A DNA stretch of 33,404 bases from contig CAYJRA010000008.1 in NCBI GenBank assembly GCA_964372465.1, forward strand, positions 1 to 33,404, read 5' to 3'. Position 1 is the stretch's first letter. Each line of letters begins with the position of its first letter. A program made the position numbers and the translations under genes. Of this stretch, positions 7,794-16,650 are shown in pieces. This DNA comes from JAGVVZ01 sp964372465 (lineage in GTDB: Archaea > Aenigmatarchaeota > Aenigmatarchaeia > CG10238-14). The notes under the pieces are model-generated. The model was not told the origin of the DNA. It did no database searches and was given only the letters and a program-made list of their open reading frames with translations.

Positions 7794-7811
7794 TGAACTT
7801 TCTTAATTAAA

Positions 7812-8969
7812 TTAAACTAATTCAAAAAACTCTGATATTGATTCTATAAGATATTCTTTTTCTTCTGAATCCATGTTTGGATAAATAGGGAGTGATAAAA
7901 CTTGTTTAGATATTTGTTCTGTAACTGGTAATGAGTTTGGTTTCGTTCCAAATTTTTCTTTATAAAATGAGGTAAGATGAATTGGATTGAAATAGACTTT
8001 GGAAAAAATACGTTTCGTTGATAAGTAGTCATGTAACTTGTCACGTGTTTTCCCATCATGCAATCTTATAGTATACATTTGGTATATGTGATCATATCCA
8101 GGTGGAGGACGAGGAACTTTAATCTGATTGTGTTTTGAAAGCCTAGATGAAATATACCTTGCATTTTCCTGCCTCATCTTTATTATTTTATCAAGTTTGC
8201 TTAGTTGTGATATGCCCAAGGCTGCAGTAATAGAAGACATTCTCCAATTGTAACCTAGCTCAACATATTGTGATTCTGAGGGGTTGTTAAAATAATCAAT
8301 TTTGTCAATTCTGCCATGTGAACGTATGAGTTTTATTTTTTCATAGATTTCTTTCGAGTTTGTTACTACTGCACCACCTTCTCCAGTTGTAAGTACTTTA
8401 TTGCCACAAAAGCTAAAGATGGATGAGTCTGCTACAGAACCTACTTTTTTCCCATTAATTGAGGAACCTAGAGATTCTGCTGCGTCTTCAATTAATAACA
8501 AATTATTATTTTTGGCAACTTTTTGTATTTCAAAAATGTTACAAGACATGCCACCATAATCCATAGGTACTATTGCTTTTGTAAAGGAATTTATTTTAGT
8601 TAAAATCGAATTTGGGTCTAAACCAAAAGTAGTTTCTTCAATATCTGCAAAATTTGGTTTTGCTCCTACAAAAACAACTGAATTTGCGGTAGAAATGAAT
8701 GAAAATGACGGTACAATAATTTCATCATTTTCCCTAAATCCATATGCTAAAAAAGTAGCATGTAGAGCTGATGTACCAGAGTTTAATGTTACACAGAAAT
8801 CTGTTCCAACATAATGCCTAATAGCATTTTCAAATTCTTCTATTTCGGGCCCAATTGCCCAGTTACTTCCACGCCTTACTATTTTTGTGATTAAATTTAC
8901 ATCTTCTTCATCGGTGTAAATCTTATAGAGCGGAATTTTCCAAGAATTTAGATTATTGTCCTTATTCAA
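7812..8969 (-). CDS. DegT/DnrJ/EryC1/StrS-family PLP aminotransferase (LegC/PseC-type)
   Basis: These enzymes transaminate a keto nucleotide sugar using pyridoxal phosphate. The 385-residue protein shows NSGTSALH (63-70), EDAAESLG (161-168, Asp162 contacting the pyridine nitrogen) and SFCGNKVLTTGEGG (186-199) with the Schiff-base Lys191. The TTGEGG block is like that of aminotransferases acting on 4-keto sugars in nonulosonate pathways. It converges on the broken dehydratase (18-nt gap), whose product would be its natural substrate. The start is TTG at 8969; no ATG is available before the conserved N-terminus. It is probably in one leftward unit with the radical SAM gene 53 nt upstream. The precise substrate is inferred from context only. 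Confidence 0.88.
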   Translation of the reverse strand: MNKDNNLNSWKIPLYKIYTDEEDVNLITKIVRRGSNWAIGPEIEEFENAIRHYVGTDFCVTLNSGTSALHATFLAYGFRENDEIIVPSFSFISTANSVVFVGAKPNFADIEETTFGLDPNSILTKINSFTKAIVPMDYGGMSCNIFEIQKVAKNNNLLLIEDAAESLGSSINGKKVGSVADSSIFSFCGNKVLTTGEGGAVVTNSKEIYEKIKLIRSHGRIDKIDYFNNPSESQYVELGYNWRMSSITAALGISQLSKLDKIIKMRQENARYISSRLSKHNQIKVPRPPPGYDHIYQMYTIRLHDGKTRDKLHDYLSTKRIFSKVYFNPIHLTSFYKEKFGTKPNSLPVTEQISKQVLSLPIYPNMDSEEKEYLIESISEFFELV

Positions 8970-9022
8970 TGCAAAACAACTACATCAGACATAAATAACT
9001 CCTACGAAATTTTTAAAAAATG

Positions 9023-10678
9023 TTAATTCGTTGAGGTAACCTTTATTTTTGGATTTAATTCTTCATGTGCCTTACAAACAGCACAGTATTTCGCCCATTT
9101 TTCACTATGTTTCCATTGTTCTAAGCCAGTTTGATCATATCTTTGATGAGCCAATTGTAACATCCTTCTTGTATCATGTTTATACATGAAATGTTTCAAA
9201 ACAAAGAGTTCTGAAATTGTAAAATATTGGCTAACTGTTGCGGTATATTGAGTTGCGTCACCACATTCTTGCATAAACTTATCTAAAGCTTCCAATTTCC
9301 ATTTTTCAACAGTTTCTTTATCAACATTAGGATTATCTTTTACTAGTTTTAATCTTTCATCATACTGTTCCAATACGAAATCCTTGTATTCATAATACAA
9401 AGGACTTCCCACATATGGGGTACATATGAAAGGATCCACCTCAGCGTTGTTTCTAATCCAAAAATCTACAGTATCCATCAAGTCATTAATATTCTCATGC
9501 GGGTTTCCAATCATGAATGTTGTTAGAGGTGTTAGTTTTGTTTTTTTAACAGTATCAATTGTTTTTTGTAAGTGAATTTGTAGCTGTCCCTTTCCAATAT
9601 CTTGATTTAATACTTTATCTGATGCGGATTCAAATCCAAATGAAATGTAAGCACATCCCGCGTCTACCATGGTTTGTACAATACTAGGTTGTACAGCCAC
9701 ACTAGGTGCATCTCCAAGCGTTCCCCATTTTACGGTTTTATCTAATCCTTCATCAACATATAATTGACAGAATTCCTTTGTCCATTTTATATTGCTAGTC
9801 ATGTTTTCATCAAGAATAGAGACAAAATCAATATCGAATTTTTCTTTTAATAATTTAATATTTTCAACTGCATATCGTGGAGTAGGCCATCTAGCAGGTA
9901 GTTGAAATGTATCATTTTCCTTATCAGATATCCTAACAAGTTTTTCTCCCTCCTTTCTGTTTCCGCTACCATAGATATTCTGTAAGTCTATACGCGACAT
10001 TCCGTTATGTGAACAAAATGTACAACCTCTAGGGCATCCTCGTTCCCACACAACAGATACCCTTCTTTTGGAATTAAATGATTCTACTGAAAACGGCAAG
10101 GATGAATATTTAAAATAAATATCAGTTTCCATAAGATCATAAGCAGGGTAAGGAACTACATTCAGATCAGAAATTAATGCACGGGGATTAGTAAATTTAA
10201 AAGTCTTACCAGACCTTAAGCATAGTCCATTAACTTTTTCAAAATCTTTGGTTCCCTGATTTATTTCATCATAAAGTTCTGAAAAGGTTTCTTCTCCTTC
10301 CCCAATACATATCATATCAAGTTCATGAACTAATTTGAGAATTTCATCAGGATTATAAGTACTCCAGCCACCCCCACCTATGAAAATTGAATTTGGTGCA
10401 TATTTTCGTATTAACGGGGCCAATTGTTTAATGCGACCATAAGTAGTAGTAAGACCACCTATACCTACCAAATCCCATTGTTCACGTGAGATTTCTTCAG
10501 CAATTATTTTATTGGAAACTATTTTTCCTCCAAAATTAACTCTAAGTGCATTTAGATCTAAAATTCCTACTTGCCCACCTTTTTTTTCAACAATAGCAGC
10601 TAGGATACCAGCCCAAAATGGAAAGTGATATGGTTTACCATCAAGTCTTATCTCGGGTACAACAAATAGGACTTTCAA
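9023..10678 (-). CDS. B12-binding-domain radical SAM protein
   Basis: The 551-residue protein starts with a cobalamin-binding-type Rossmann domain (about 1-140, with IGGLTTTYGRIK and IFIGGGGWST). The radical SAM domain follows, with the cluster motif CPRGCTFC (Cys215, Cys219, Cys222). A C-terminal region of about 130 residues ends with CAVCKAHEEL. The B12 domain has no obvious DxHxxG motif, as in many B12-dependent radical SAM enzymes. Such proteins methylate unactivated carbons or rearrange substrates; the substrate here is unknown. Its place between a sugar aminotransferase and a Maf-like transferase suggests glycan or nucleotide-sugar tailoring (inference). The start is a TTG at 10678, immediately before the first beta strand (KVLFVVPE). 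Confidence 0.87.
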   Translation of the reverse strand: MKVLFVVPEIRLDGKPYHFPFWAGILAAIVEKKGGQVGILDLNALRVNFGGKIVSNKIIAEEISREQWDLVGIGGLTTTYGRIKQLAPLIRKYAPNSIFIGGGGWSTYNPDEILKLVHELDMICIGEGEETFSELYDEINQGTKDFEKVNGLCLRSGKTFKFTNPRALISDLNVVPYPAYDLMETDIYFKYSSLPFSVESFNSKRRVSVVWERGCPRGCTFCSHNGMSRIDLQNIYGSGNRKEGEKLVRISDKENDTFQLPARWPTPRYAVENIKLLKEKFDIDFVSILDENMTSNIKWTKEFCQLYVDEGLDKTVKWGTLGDAPSVAVQPSIVQTMVDAGCAYISFGFESASDKVLNQDIGKGQLQIHLQKTIDTVKKTKLTPLTTFMIGNPHENINDLMDTVDFWIRNNAEVDPFICTPYVGSPLYYEYKDFVLEQYDERLKLVKDNPNVDKETVEKWKLEALDKFMQECGDATQYTATVSQYFTISELFVLKHFMYKHDTRRMLQLAHQRYDQTGLEQWKHSEKWAKYCAVCKAHEELNPKIKVTSTN

Positions 10679-10738
10679 TGAATTTTATTATGATTTCCAT
10701 TATATATATTAGAACACTATTTCTTTCAATTACACAAC

Positions 10739-11830
10739 TTAATTTTTATAATTTTTAAGGAATTCCGCAAAAGTAGTGCAGGTTATTCTATTACCAAAAA
10801 TACAGCCTCCCTCGGTTGCATTGATGGTCTTTAGCCATGATGGAGAACGTGAAATGAATTCTTTCAAAGCTTCACTGTAGTAAAGAAATATCGGATCTAA
10901 CACACAGTTACAATTGAATTCTGGATTGTAGACCTTTGGAAAAAATTTCTGGGATTCAGGATTATTTTTTATTGATTCAAGAGAAATTTTACAGTGTTCT
11001 GCAATTGATTCCCAATGATCACCTTCATCCCAGCTATGATTTATTCCAATCAATCCTACCACAGAGCACTTTAAAATTTGCCACGCTACAAACCATGATG
11101 TTGTTCCAACGTTTCCACCCGTCTGTATTGCTGGAAGGCCAGATTTGTGATTTTGTGCTCTTACCATCAATGCTGAAATTTGATTGAATGATTTTTTTCC
11201 CTCATTGTAGTCAAACAGAGAATGAAGCCAGTGTATTCTCATACCAGCACGTCTTGCCCGTCCTACCACACTAGGATGAATTATGGTAGAAAAAATACCT
11301 TTTATCTTATTACCATAACGATCAACAATTTCATCATCATAAAATTTTTCCAAAAGCCAAATTGGATCAATAGTAACAACGTAAAAATTGGAAAATTTAT
11401 CAGGAGTTATTCCAGCCTTTAGAGTTGGAATCAACATTCTGTCCGTACATATTATCGATCCCCTATAATCACTATGTGCAAGCAATTCCAGATGTTTATG
11501 TTTTTTTACAGATGGTCCAGCACCAATTACGATAGCTGATTTTGCTATATCATTGTCCTTTTTTGATGGTTCTAATTCTTTTGCAGAGGACTCTTTCCAA
11601 ATATAATTAAGATTCATAGCGAAGTTTATTACCCATTCTTCATAATTTTTATAGTGCATTTTTTCAAAAATTTTTTCAAGTTGGTTTTTATGAGGCGGGT
11701 TGGAGTATGAAGCCAATAATTGATTTAATAATTCATCCCACCCATTTTCATCTAATCCCATCCTTTGTTTTAATGCGAGGAGTTTTTCCAATGTACTTTC
11801 AGTTATAGAAAATTCTAAATTTTCTGTCAT
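10739..11830 (-). CDS. DUF115 / Maf-like glycosyltransferase candidate
   Basis: The 363-residue protein has the DUF115 (MptE-like, MAF_flag10) core. AIVIGAGPSVKK lies at 99-110, a conserved Asp-containing IICTDRM near 127-132, KAGITPDKF at 138-146, TIDP near 153-156, and TGGNVGTTSW (237-246) followed by VVGLIGINHSW. The GG-NVG and IGIN blocks resemble bacterial Maf proteins, which attach nonulosonic acids to flagellin Ser/Thr and share a fold with sialyltransferases, more than archaeal MptE pterin kinases. An N-terminal helical region of about 90 residues precedes the core. With CMP-sugar synthetase genes nearby, the attractive role is transfer of a nonulosonate to a surface protein such as archaellin or S-layer (inference). 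The start is a clear ATG at 11830, 36 nt after the small acidic gene. Confidence 0.75.
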   Translation of the reverse strand: MTENLEFSITESTLEKLLALKQRMGLDENGWDELLNQLLASYSNPPHKNQLEKIFEKMHYKNYEEWVINFAMNLNYIWKESSAKELEPSKKDNDIAKSAIVIGAGPSVKKHKHLELLAHSDYRGSIICTDRMLIPTLKAGITPDKFSNFYVVTIDPIWLLEKFYDDEIVDRYGNKIKGIFSTIIHPSVVGRARRAGMRIHWLHSLFDYNEGKKSFNQISALMVRAQNHKSGLPAIQTGGNVGTTSWFVAWQILKCSVVGLIGINHSWDEGDHWESIAEHCKISLESIKNNPESQKFFPKVYNPEFNCNCVLDPIFLYYSEALKEFISRSPSWLKTINATEGGCIFGNRITCTTFAEFLKNYKN

Positions 11831-11866
11831 TTATTACACTAAATTTTATTATCGTGGAGTTTTGGA

Positions 11867-12064
11867 TTAAAGTTCTTCTAATCCTAGTTCATCTTCTTTC
11901 TTATCCGATCTGTATACCATGAATGAACCAGCTGCGCCTGCCTTTGATACAAATTCTTCCCATTCCTCCCTCGTGGCTTGTTTTTCAGTGTATTTAGTAT
12001 TTGAATCTGATTTAATGTCATCAAGTTGGCTTGGTTTTGAGATCTTAAAATTTGCTTTGATCAT
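11867..12064 (-). CDS. small acidic hypothetical protein
   Basis: A 65-residue protein with an ATG start. It is highly charged, with a basic-to-mixed N-terminus and a Glu/Asp-rich C-terminal tail (KKEDELGLEEL), no cysteine and no membrane segment. A short motif TREEWEEFVSKAG sits mid-protein. I do not recognise the family. It lies 36 nt upstream of the DUF115 gene on the same strand, which suggests co-transcription. Codon composition looks like its neighbours, but the short length keeps confidence moderate. Confidence 0.5.
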   Translation of the reverse strand: MIKANFKISKPSQLDDIKSDSNTKYTEKQATREEWEEFVSKAGAAGSFMVYRSDKKEDELGLEEL

Positions 12065-12233
12065 GTGTTGTTATCTTAAATTTTGATATTTAAGCTTTTG
12101 AAAATTGAAATCTGACTCAACATTAACTAGAGAAATCACTGTTGATGCGAATAACTACCCTTAATCAATAATCTTTTCATGTTTCTTGACCAATAGATTG
12201 TTGTAAACGTAGTCAGATTTCTTATTCACTTTT

Positions 12234-13169
12234 CTATTGAGGAAAATCGTTAGTATCATATCTCTTCAGTGTGTAGGCATTTATTTTATCTAATTCTGCA
12301 TCACCAACTTCACTTGTCAAACCAGCTTTATATCCCAAAACCATAATTTTTTCTATAATACGTCTATCATAATTGCCATAAGGATAACACATTATCCAAC
12401 TATTTTTATTATTATTAATTTTTGAATAAAATTTTGAGCACAAATTCAATTCTAGTTCCAATTCGTCATCATCCAGATTACTTAGCCATTCATGAGAATA
12501 TCCATGTGAACCAAAATACATGTCATTTTCTTTCATTTCAGTAATTTCTTCATAAGATAAATACAAGTTTTTTGAGAAATCATCTTCATTATGACTTACA
12601 TAATTTTTGAAGAGATAATCAACAATATCATTTCTGAGCTTTTTAGGAAGTTCTCTTTGCAATATTCGTTTTATAAAAATTATATCACCAGTATCAAATC
12701 TATTAGGAATTGCCAATTTTCTATAATATTCTTCTGGTTTTTCTAGATCAAATTCTCTACCATATTGTTCAATCAAACTAAAGATATTGTAAAGTATATT
12801 TTGCGTATTTTCATGATTTGCTAAGATAAAATGAATTTTGTGAACATCCAACACAGAATGTTCCTCAATAGGTTTAGCTGGAGGAAAAAAAAGACCCTGT
12901 ACACCAAGTTTTTTTAAAACTGGAAATACATGTAAGTAATGATCTCTAAAACCATCATCAAAAGTTAAAACAATCGAGTCCTCAGGCAATTTAGAATTAT
13001 TATATATACAATCAAGAAGCTGTGTAGCAGTTATTATTTTGAAATTATTCCTAAAATATTTTAATTGTCTAACGAAACCTTCTAGTTCTAAGCCTTTAAT
13101 TTTTGGATAGGGGCTTTCTCTTATTGGTCGTACATAATGATACATTACTATTTTACATTTTGTTGCCAT
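12234..13169 (-). CDS. polysaccharide deacetylase family protein (NodB/CE4-like)
   Basis: The 311-residue protein has the CE4 signature in order: an N-terminal strand IVMYHYVRP, TFDDG (69-73, catalytic and metal Asp71/Asp72), SHGYSH (221-226, metal ligands His222 and His226), and YPYGNY (262-267). A long insertion between about 105 and 205 separates the first two motifs, as in the larger deacetylases of glycan clusters. There is no signal peptide, so it probably acts in the cytoplasm on a nucleotide- or lipid-linked N-acetyl sugar, not on an extracellular polymer. It has its own spacers of 64-170 nt on either side and may be a single-gene unit. The substrate is unknown. Confidence 0.87.
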   Translation of the reverse strand: MATKCKIVMYHYVRPIRESPYPKIKGLELEGFVRQLKYFRNNFKIITATQLLDCIYNNSKLPEDSIVLTFDDGFRDHYLHVFPVLKKLGVQGLFFPPAKPIEEHSVLDVHKIHFILANHENTQNILYNIFSLIEQYGREFDLEKPEEYYRKLAIPNRFDTGDIIFIKRILQRELPKKLRNDIVDYLFKNYVSHNEDDFSKNLYLSYEEITEMKENDMYFGSHGYSHEWLSNLDDDELELELNLCSKFYSKINNNKNSWIMCYPYGNYDRRIIEKIMVLGYKAGLTSEVGDAELDKINAYTLKRYDTNDFPQ

Positions 13170-13269
13170 TTTGTTTTAGATCATCAAATGATCGATAGAT
13201 TCGAAGCGGATTGTGTATTATTTAAAATTTAACTATTAAGAACCTATTAAAATTCAAATTGTACAATAA

Positions 13270-13440
13270 TTAATTTTTAGAATGGCCTTTTTCCTGTACA
13301 TGTTTAGAAAGACACTGCTTACAAATGCAATCACTTTCATCAAGTTCATTACAATTAACTTTTGAGATTTTGTCACACCAACAAGAGTAGGAATTTTGAC
13401 AGTCAAAAAGAACTCCGCAGAGTGAACATTTTTTTTCCAA
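13270..13440 (-). CDS. tiny cysteine-rich CWC-type protein (56 residues)
   Basis: A frame from TTG 13440 to TAA at 13270-13272 encodes 56 residues with eight cysteines. The pattern is KCSLCGVLFDC, YSCWCDK and CICKQCLSKH. This matches the cysteine-rich CWC family, in which C-x2-C, a further Cys, CWC and CxCxxCL probably bind zinc. Family function is unknown. A longer overlapping frame on the same strand (13254-13472) has no such pattern and is judged a shadow. The start is uncertain because no ATG is available; TTG gives Met-Glu-Lys-Lys directly before the first cysteine. Confidence 0.65.
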   Translation of the reverse strand: MEKKCSLCGVLFDCQNSYSCWCDKISKVNCNELDESDCICKQCLSKHVQEKGHSKN

Positions 13441-13566
13441 TATATATAAAATTTCTTACCTCTTAAAATCAATTTCTACAAAAATTATTTTTTATACATT
13501 TGATAATTTTTTCTTTATGATGTATAGATACTAATATGAGGTAAATGTTTCCATATAGAAGTATAT
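13441..13566 (+). promoter_or_regulatory. divergent spacer with TATA-like elements
   Basis: The spacer between the leftward CWC gene and the rightward membrane-protein gene contains TATATATAAA at 13441-13450 and TTTTTTATACAT near 13487-13498. Either could be an archaeal promoter element: the first for unidentified transcripts, the second about 70 bases upstream of the membrane-protein ATG. There is no experimental support. Confidence 0.25.
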
Positions 13567-13869
13567 ATGATAAGAACAATTCACGCTTGGATAGTGTTCA
13601 AGGTTGTGCTATTGGCATCATTAACATATCTTTCATTGCTAACAATGATGATTTGGACTGAATACATACAGTACTGTATTCATAATTTGAATCCATTGGA
13701 AAACGAATGGTATACTGATGGATATAAATTGAATCAAAAAGAACGTTGTGACAAATTGTTTTCAATAACAATTTTTGCTACTATATTCACTGTTGCCAGC
13801 GGTTTTACTTTATTGTATTACCTTTTAATTAATTATAAGAAAAACCAAATTATAAAAAATCTAAAATAA
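13567..13869 (+). CDS. small two-helix membrane protein, unknown function
   Basis: The 100-residue protein has two predicted membrane segments, about residues 8-28 (IVFKVVLLASLTYLSLLTMM) and 66-87 (ITIFATIFTVASGFTLLYYLL). A polar loop of about 38 residues with two cysteines lies between them, and the tail is Lys/Asn-rich. I do not recognise the family. The ATG start is clear and the gene stands alone, divergent from the CWC gene and convergent with the SGNH hydrolase gene. Confidence 0.55.
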   Translation: MIRTIHAWIVFKVVLLASLTYLSLLTMMIWTEYIQYCIHNLNPLENEWYTDGYKLNQKERCDKLFSITIFATIFTVASGFTLLYYLLINYKKNQIIKNLK

Positions 13870-13957
13870 GAATAAAGTAATAAAGAATTTAGAAATTTCT
13901 TTTATCATATTTTCGCTATATTAGAAAATATCTGCTTTTAATAAATTATTTAAGATA

Positions 13958-15088
13958 TTATTTAACTAGCGGTTTTATTATTTCGTAAATTTGATTAGAA
14001 ATAATTTCATTTCCCTTATCACCTATGTAAACAGCATGATATGGCATGTAGATAGAATCATTTCTTTCATCAAATACGTTTCTAAGATCAGCTGTAGAAG
14101 TACACTCACTTAGCTCGTTTAATTTACTGGCATACATATCATAGGTGATCAATTCTCCAGGTGCAACTATGCTTCTAATTTCTTTCTCTTCTTTTTCATA
14201 TGAACTTAGAGATTTGTTGGAAGTAGCTACAATAGGTTGAAGAATCACAACAGTTTCAAATCCATTCTTTTTTCCTAAATTACATATGTCTTTTAGTCTG
14301 TTTTCCCATATTGATGTTTTATCAGAAATATTGTTGAGTTGAATTTCTGATTTCGATATTTTTGAAATGTTATGGCGTAATGGATTCAAGTGAGAGAAAT
14401 TTTCTGTATAAGTGATCAATTTTGGTAGAATAGTGATTGTTTTATAATAGGGAAAAGATGCTTTGGCCTTTTCTAAAAGTTGAGAAATTACTCCTTTTTT
14501 TTGGAGATCTTTTGTAAGTTCGTATGAGAGATTCAAATCATTTGCTCCAGTATAAATAATAAAAAGATCAGGCTGATAATCAATCAAATGATTTTTAATC
14601 AGTTCTGTTTCAGTTAACGAAAAAGCGGATGGAATGCCCGCATTGATAACTTCAATTTTCTTTGAATAATTTTTTTCTTGATTGAATTTCTTCTGGAGAT
14701 ATCCTGGTATTGTGGTATCGTCAGATGTAGAGCTTAATCCAAAGACACTATCATCGCCAACTACAATGATCCTAAAAGCTCCTGCTTCTTTTATGTTATT
14801 AAATTCAGGGCCACGAAAGCCGTGTTTATTAATATTATAATGATCAAAATGTTGGTTTGGAGTCATATGTAGTTCTGGGTATGTAAAAATTTCTAAATCC
14901 AGATAATCATTGCACATTTTTCTTTTGTATGAATAATCAAGGTTTTTGTATTCATCACTTTTTATGAAGCTGCATTCATCCGAATAATGATATTCTCTAG
15001 ATATGATTTCAATAGAAATAAGAAAAACTATGAGAAATAATAAGCCTAAAGCAAATCGTTTTTTGTAACTGATTTTTTCTGAAATCAA
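13958..15088 (-). CDS. membrane-anchored SGNH/GDSL hydrolase-like protein
   Basis: The 376-residue protein has one N-terminal membrane segment (about 11-29) and an extracytoplasmic SGNH-type domain. Block I is VVGDDSVFG (109-117, Ser114), followed by STSDDTTIPGYLQ. Block III is IYTGANDL (178-185, Asn183). The C-terminal block has PYHAVYIGDKGN with His351. The Asp normally three residues before this His is Met348 here; the nearest Asp is 344, so the catalytic dyad may be changed. Such proteins add or remove acetyl groups on surface polysaccharides. It follows the capsule-type transferase gene by 8 nt, implying one operon. The start is TTG at 15088; the nearby ATG at 15100 leads to an immediate stop. 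Confidence 0.75.
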   Translation of the reverse strand: MISEKISYKKRFALGLLFLIVFLISIEIISREYHYSDECSFIKSDEYKNLDYSYKRKMCNDYLDLEIFTYPELHMTPNQHFDHYNINKHGFRGPEFNNIKEAGAFRIIVVGDDSVFGLSSTSDDTTIPGYLQKKFNQEKNYSKKIEVINAGIPSAFSLTETELIKNHLIDYQPDLFIIYTGANDLNLSYELTKDLQKKGVISQLLEKAKASFPYYKTITILPKLITYTENFSHLNPLRHNISKISKSEIQLNNISDKTSIWENRLKDICNLGKKNGFETVVILQPIVATSNKSLSSYEKEEKEIRSIVAPGELITYDMYASKLNELSECTSTADLRNVFDERNDSIYMPYHAVYIGDKGNEIISNQIYEIIKPLVK

Positions 15089-15096
15089 AAATTATG

Positions 15097-16608
15097 TCAT
15101 TGCTCTTGAGAGGTAGTCTTTCTGAGATATTCTTTGGTTATATGTTCAAATAATTGCTTGTGTTCTTCTAAAAATTTTATCATTTCAGATTCAGAAATAT
15201 TTACGGACTTTAGGTAACCTATATTGTATTTGAATTTATTTACTACATCAGTTGAATATCTATGATGTGGATATTCAAACGATTCATTTTCTATGAAATC
15301 CATGTACTCGTTTAGATCTGAGGCGCTTACATTTTTCTGTAAAGAAGAGCGGATAGCTTGTGACAATTCTTCGATCTGTTTTATTATATGAATAGATGGA
15401 ATTAAAGACCAACCATAATCTGCGGCAAAAACAATAGCAGGTTTCTGGTAAATAGCTGCTTCAATGGCAGCTGTTCCTCTAATTGTTATTACTAATGAGC
15501 ATTTTTTTATTACATCCTCTTGTTTTAGAGACGGATGGACCAATGTTACATTTGGCAAGTCCATGATTTGTTTGTAAAATGATTTACTTCTCCAACCGTT
15601 TCTTTTCATAACAGGATGTTCTTTGACATATAGCCTATAGCCAACTGGCATGGATTTTGCGATATTTGTGATTACTGCCAGTTGATCTGTATAGTATGGA
15701 GCACCCATCAATATTGTTTTTTCTGGTTCTTCATGAAGAGGGAAATAGAAAAATGATATTTTCTCATCAATTTTACGAGTAAAATTTTTGTTAATAAAAG
15801 ACTCTCTTAGTTTTGTTTTAAGCAAATGAGCTTTTGCTGTTCCTTTGGTAAGTATTTTTAATTTTGTTCTACCATAATTGGCATATTGATTCACCTGATC
15901 TTCTGGGTTTGAAATAAAAAGAAATCTAGTAGCAGCTTTGAATTTTTCCCATTTAGACACTTTGTAATTATTAAAGGATTCATCAAAAAGAAACTTAGCC
16001 GGTTTATGAGATTTTAGGTAATTTTGTAATTCTTCTGAGGTCCTGTTTGCAGTACTTTTGTATAAACGATTTTTTGTTTCGTCTTGATTATAAACACCTT
16101 TTGATATCATCCACCTATCACCAAATCTTACTGGTTCCAATGTTAAGACTTTGATCTGATTATATTTGCATATTTTATAGAAAAGATAATGATGATAGCT
16201 TGTAATAGCATGCATTAACACAAAATCTGGCTTTATTTCTTTTAAAATTTCTTCGAAAAATCTGCAACCATGTTCAAGTAAAGATAAAATTTCATCATGT
16301 TTGAATTGATAATATTTATTATATTTACTATAAAACGCTCTGTCAACAAAAGCTATTTCCCATAGATTCAAGTTGTATTTTATTTCGACAGATTTCAAAT
16401 ATTCTAGATTTGGTGTAATATTTTTATTATCATCATAATACCAAACTTTTTGAAATTGAACCATTCTTTGGTTTCTAAAAAATTTTTTAATGTTATTGTT
16501 AACACTAATTATGGCAGACATATCACAATTAGATTTTTCTTGTAAACATTTTGCAATACCAAAATGAAGAAAATGATAATCTATCCATAAAAGAAAACTA
16601 GTTTTCAT
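15097..16608 (-). CDS. capsule-type GT-B glycosyltransferase (KpsC/KpsS- or polyglycerol-phosphate-transferase-like)
   Basis: The 503-residue protein has no membrane segment. The C-terminal half shows the GT-B features of capsule biosynthesis proteins: MGAPYYTDQL (301-310), YVKEHPVMKRNGW (327-339, with the HP dipeptide) and ITIRGTAAIEAAIYQKPAIVFA (374-395, the nucleotide-binding helix). An HP motif and a downstream S/T-rich or RGT loop are found in Kdo transferases and several sialyltransferases that use CMP-activated donors. It could therefore transfer a nonulosonate (inference). The N-terminal 230 residues are divergent. It is divergent from the dioxygenase gene (42-nt spacer) and upstream of the SGNH gene in the same unit. 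ATG start. Confidence 0.7.
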   Translation of the reverse strand: MKTSFLLWIDYHFLHFGIAKCLQEKSNCDMSAIISVNNNIKKFFRNQRMVQFQKVWYYDDNKNITPNLEYLKSVEIKYNLNLWEIAFVDRAFYSKYNKYYQFKHDEILSLLEHGCRFFEEILKEIKPDFVLMHAITSYHHYLFYKICKYNQIKVLTLEPVRFGDRWMISKGVYNQDETKNRLYKSTANRTSEELQNYLKSHKPAKFLFDESFNNYKVSKWEKFKAATRFLFISNPEDQVNQYANYGRTKLKILTKGTAKAHLLKTKLRESFINKNFTRKIDEKISFFYFPLHEEPEKTILMGAPYYTDQLAVITNIAKSMPVGYRLYVKEHPVMKRNGWRSKSFYKQIMDLPNVTLVHPSLKQEDVIKKCSLVITIRGTAAIEAAIYQKPAIVFAADYGWSLIPSIHIIKQIEELSQAIRSSLQKNVSASDLNEYMDFIENESFEYPHHRYSTDVVNKFKYNIGYLKSVNISESEMIKFLEEHKQLFEHITKEYLRKTTSQEQ

Positions 16609-16650
16609 GGTTGTTGTGCCCTGTTTGACGATTAAATAGGTATTGAAAAA

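Noticed and set aside
13254..13472. 72-residue minus-strand frame beginning MILRGKKFYIYWKK
   Set aside because: It overlaps the CWC frame in another phase, has no recognisable pattern, and the cysteine pattern of the other frame is far more convincing.
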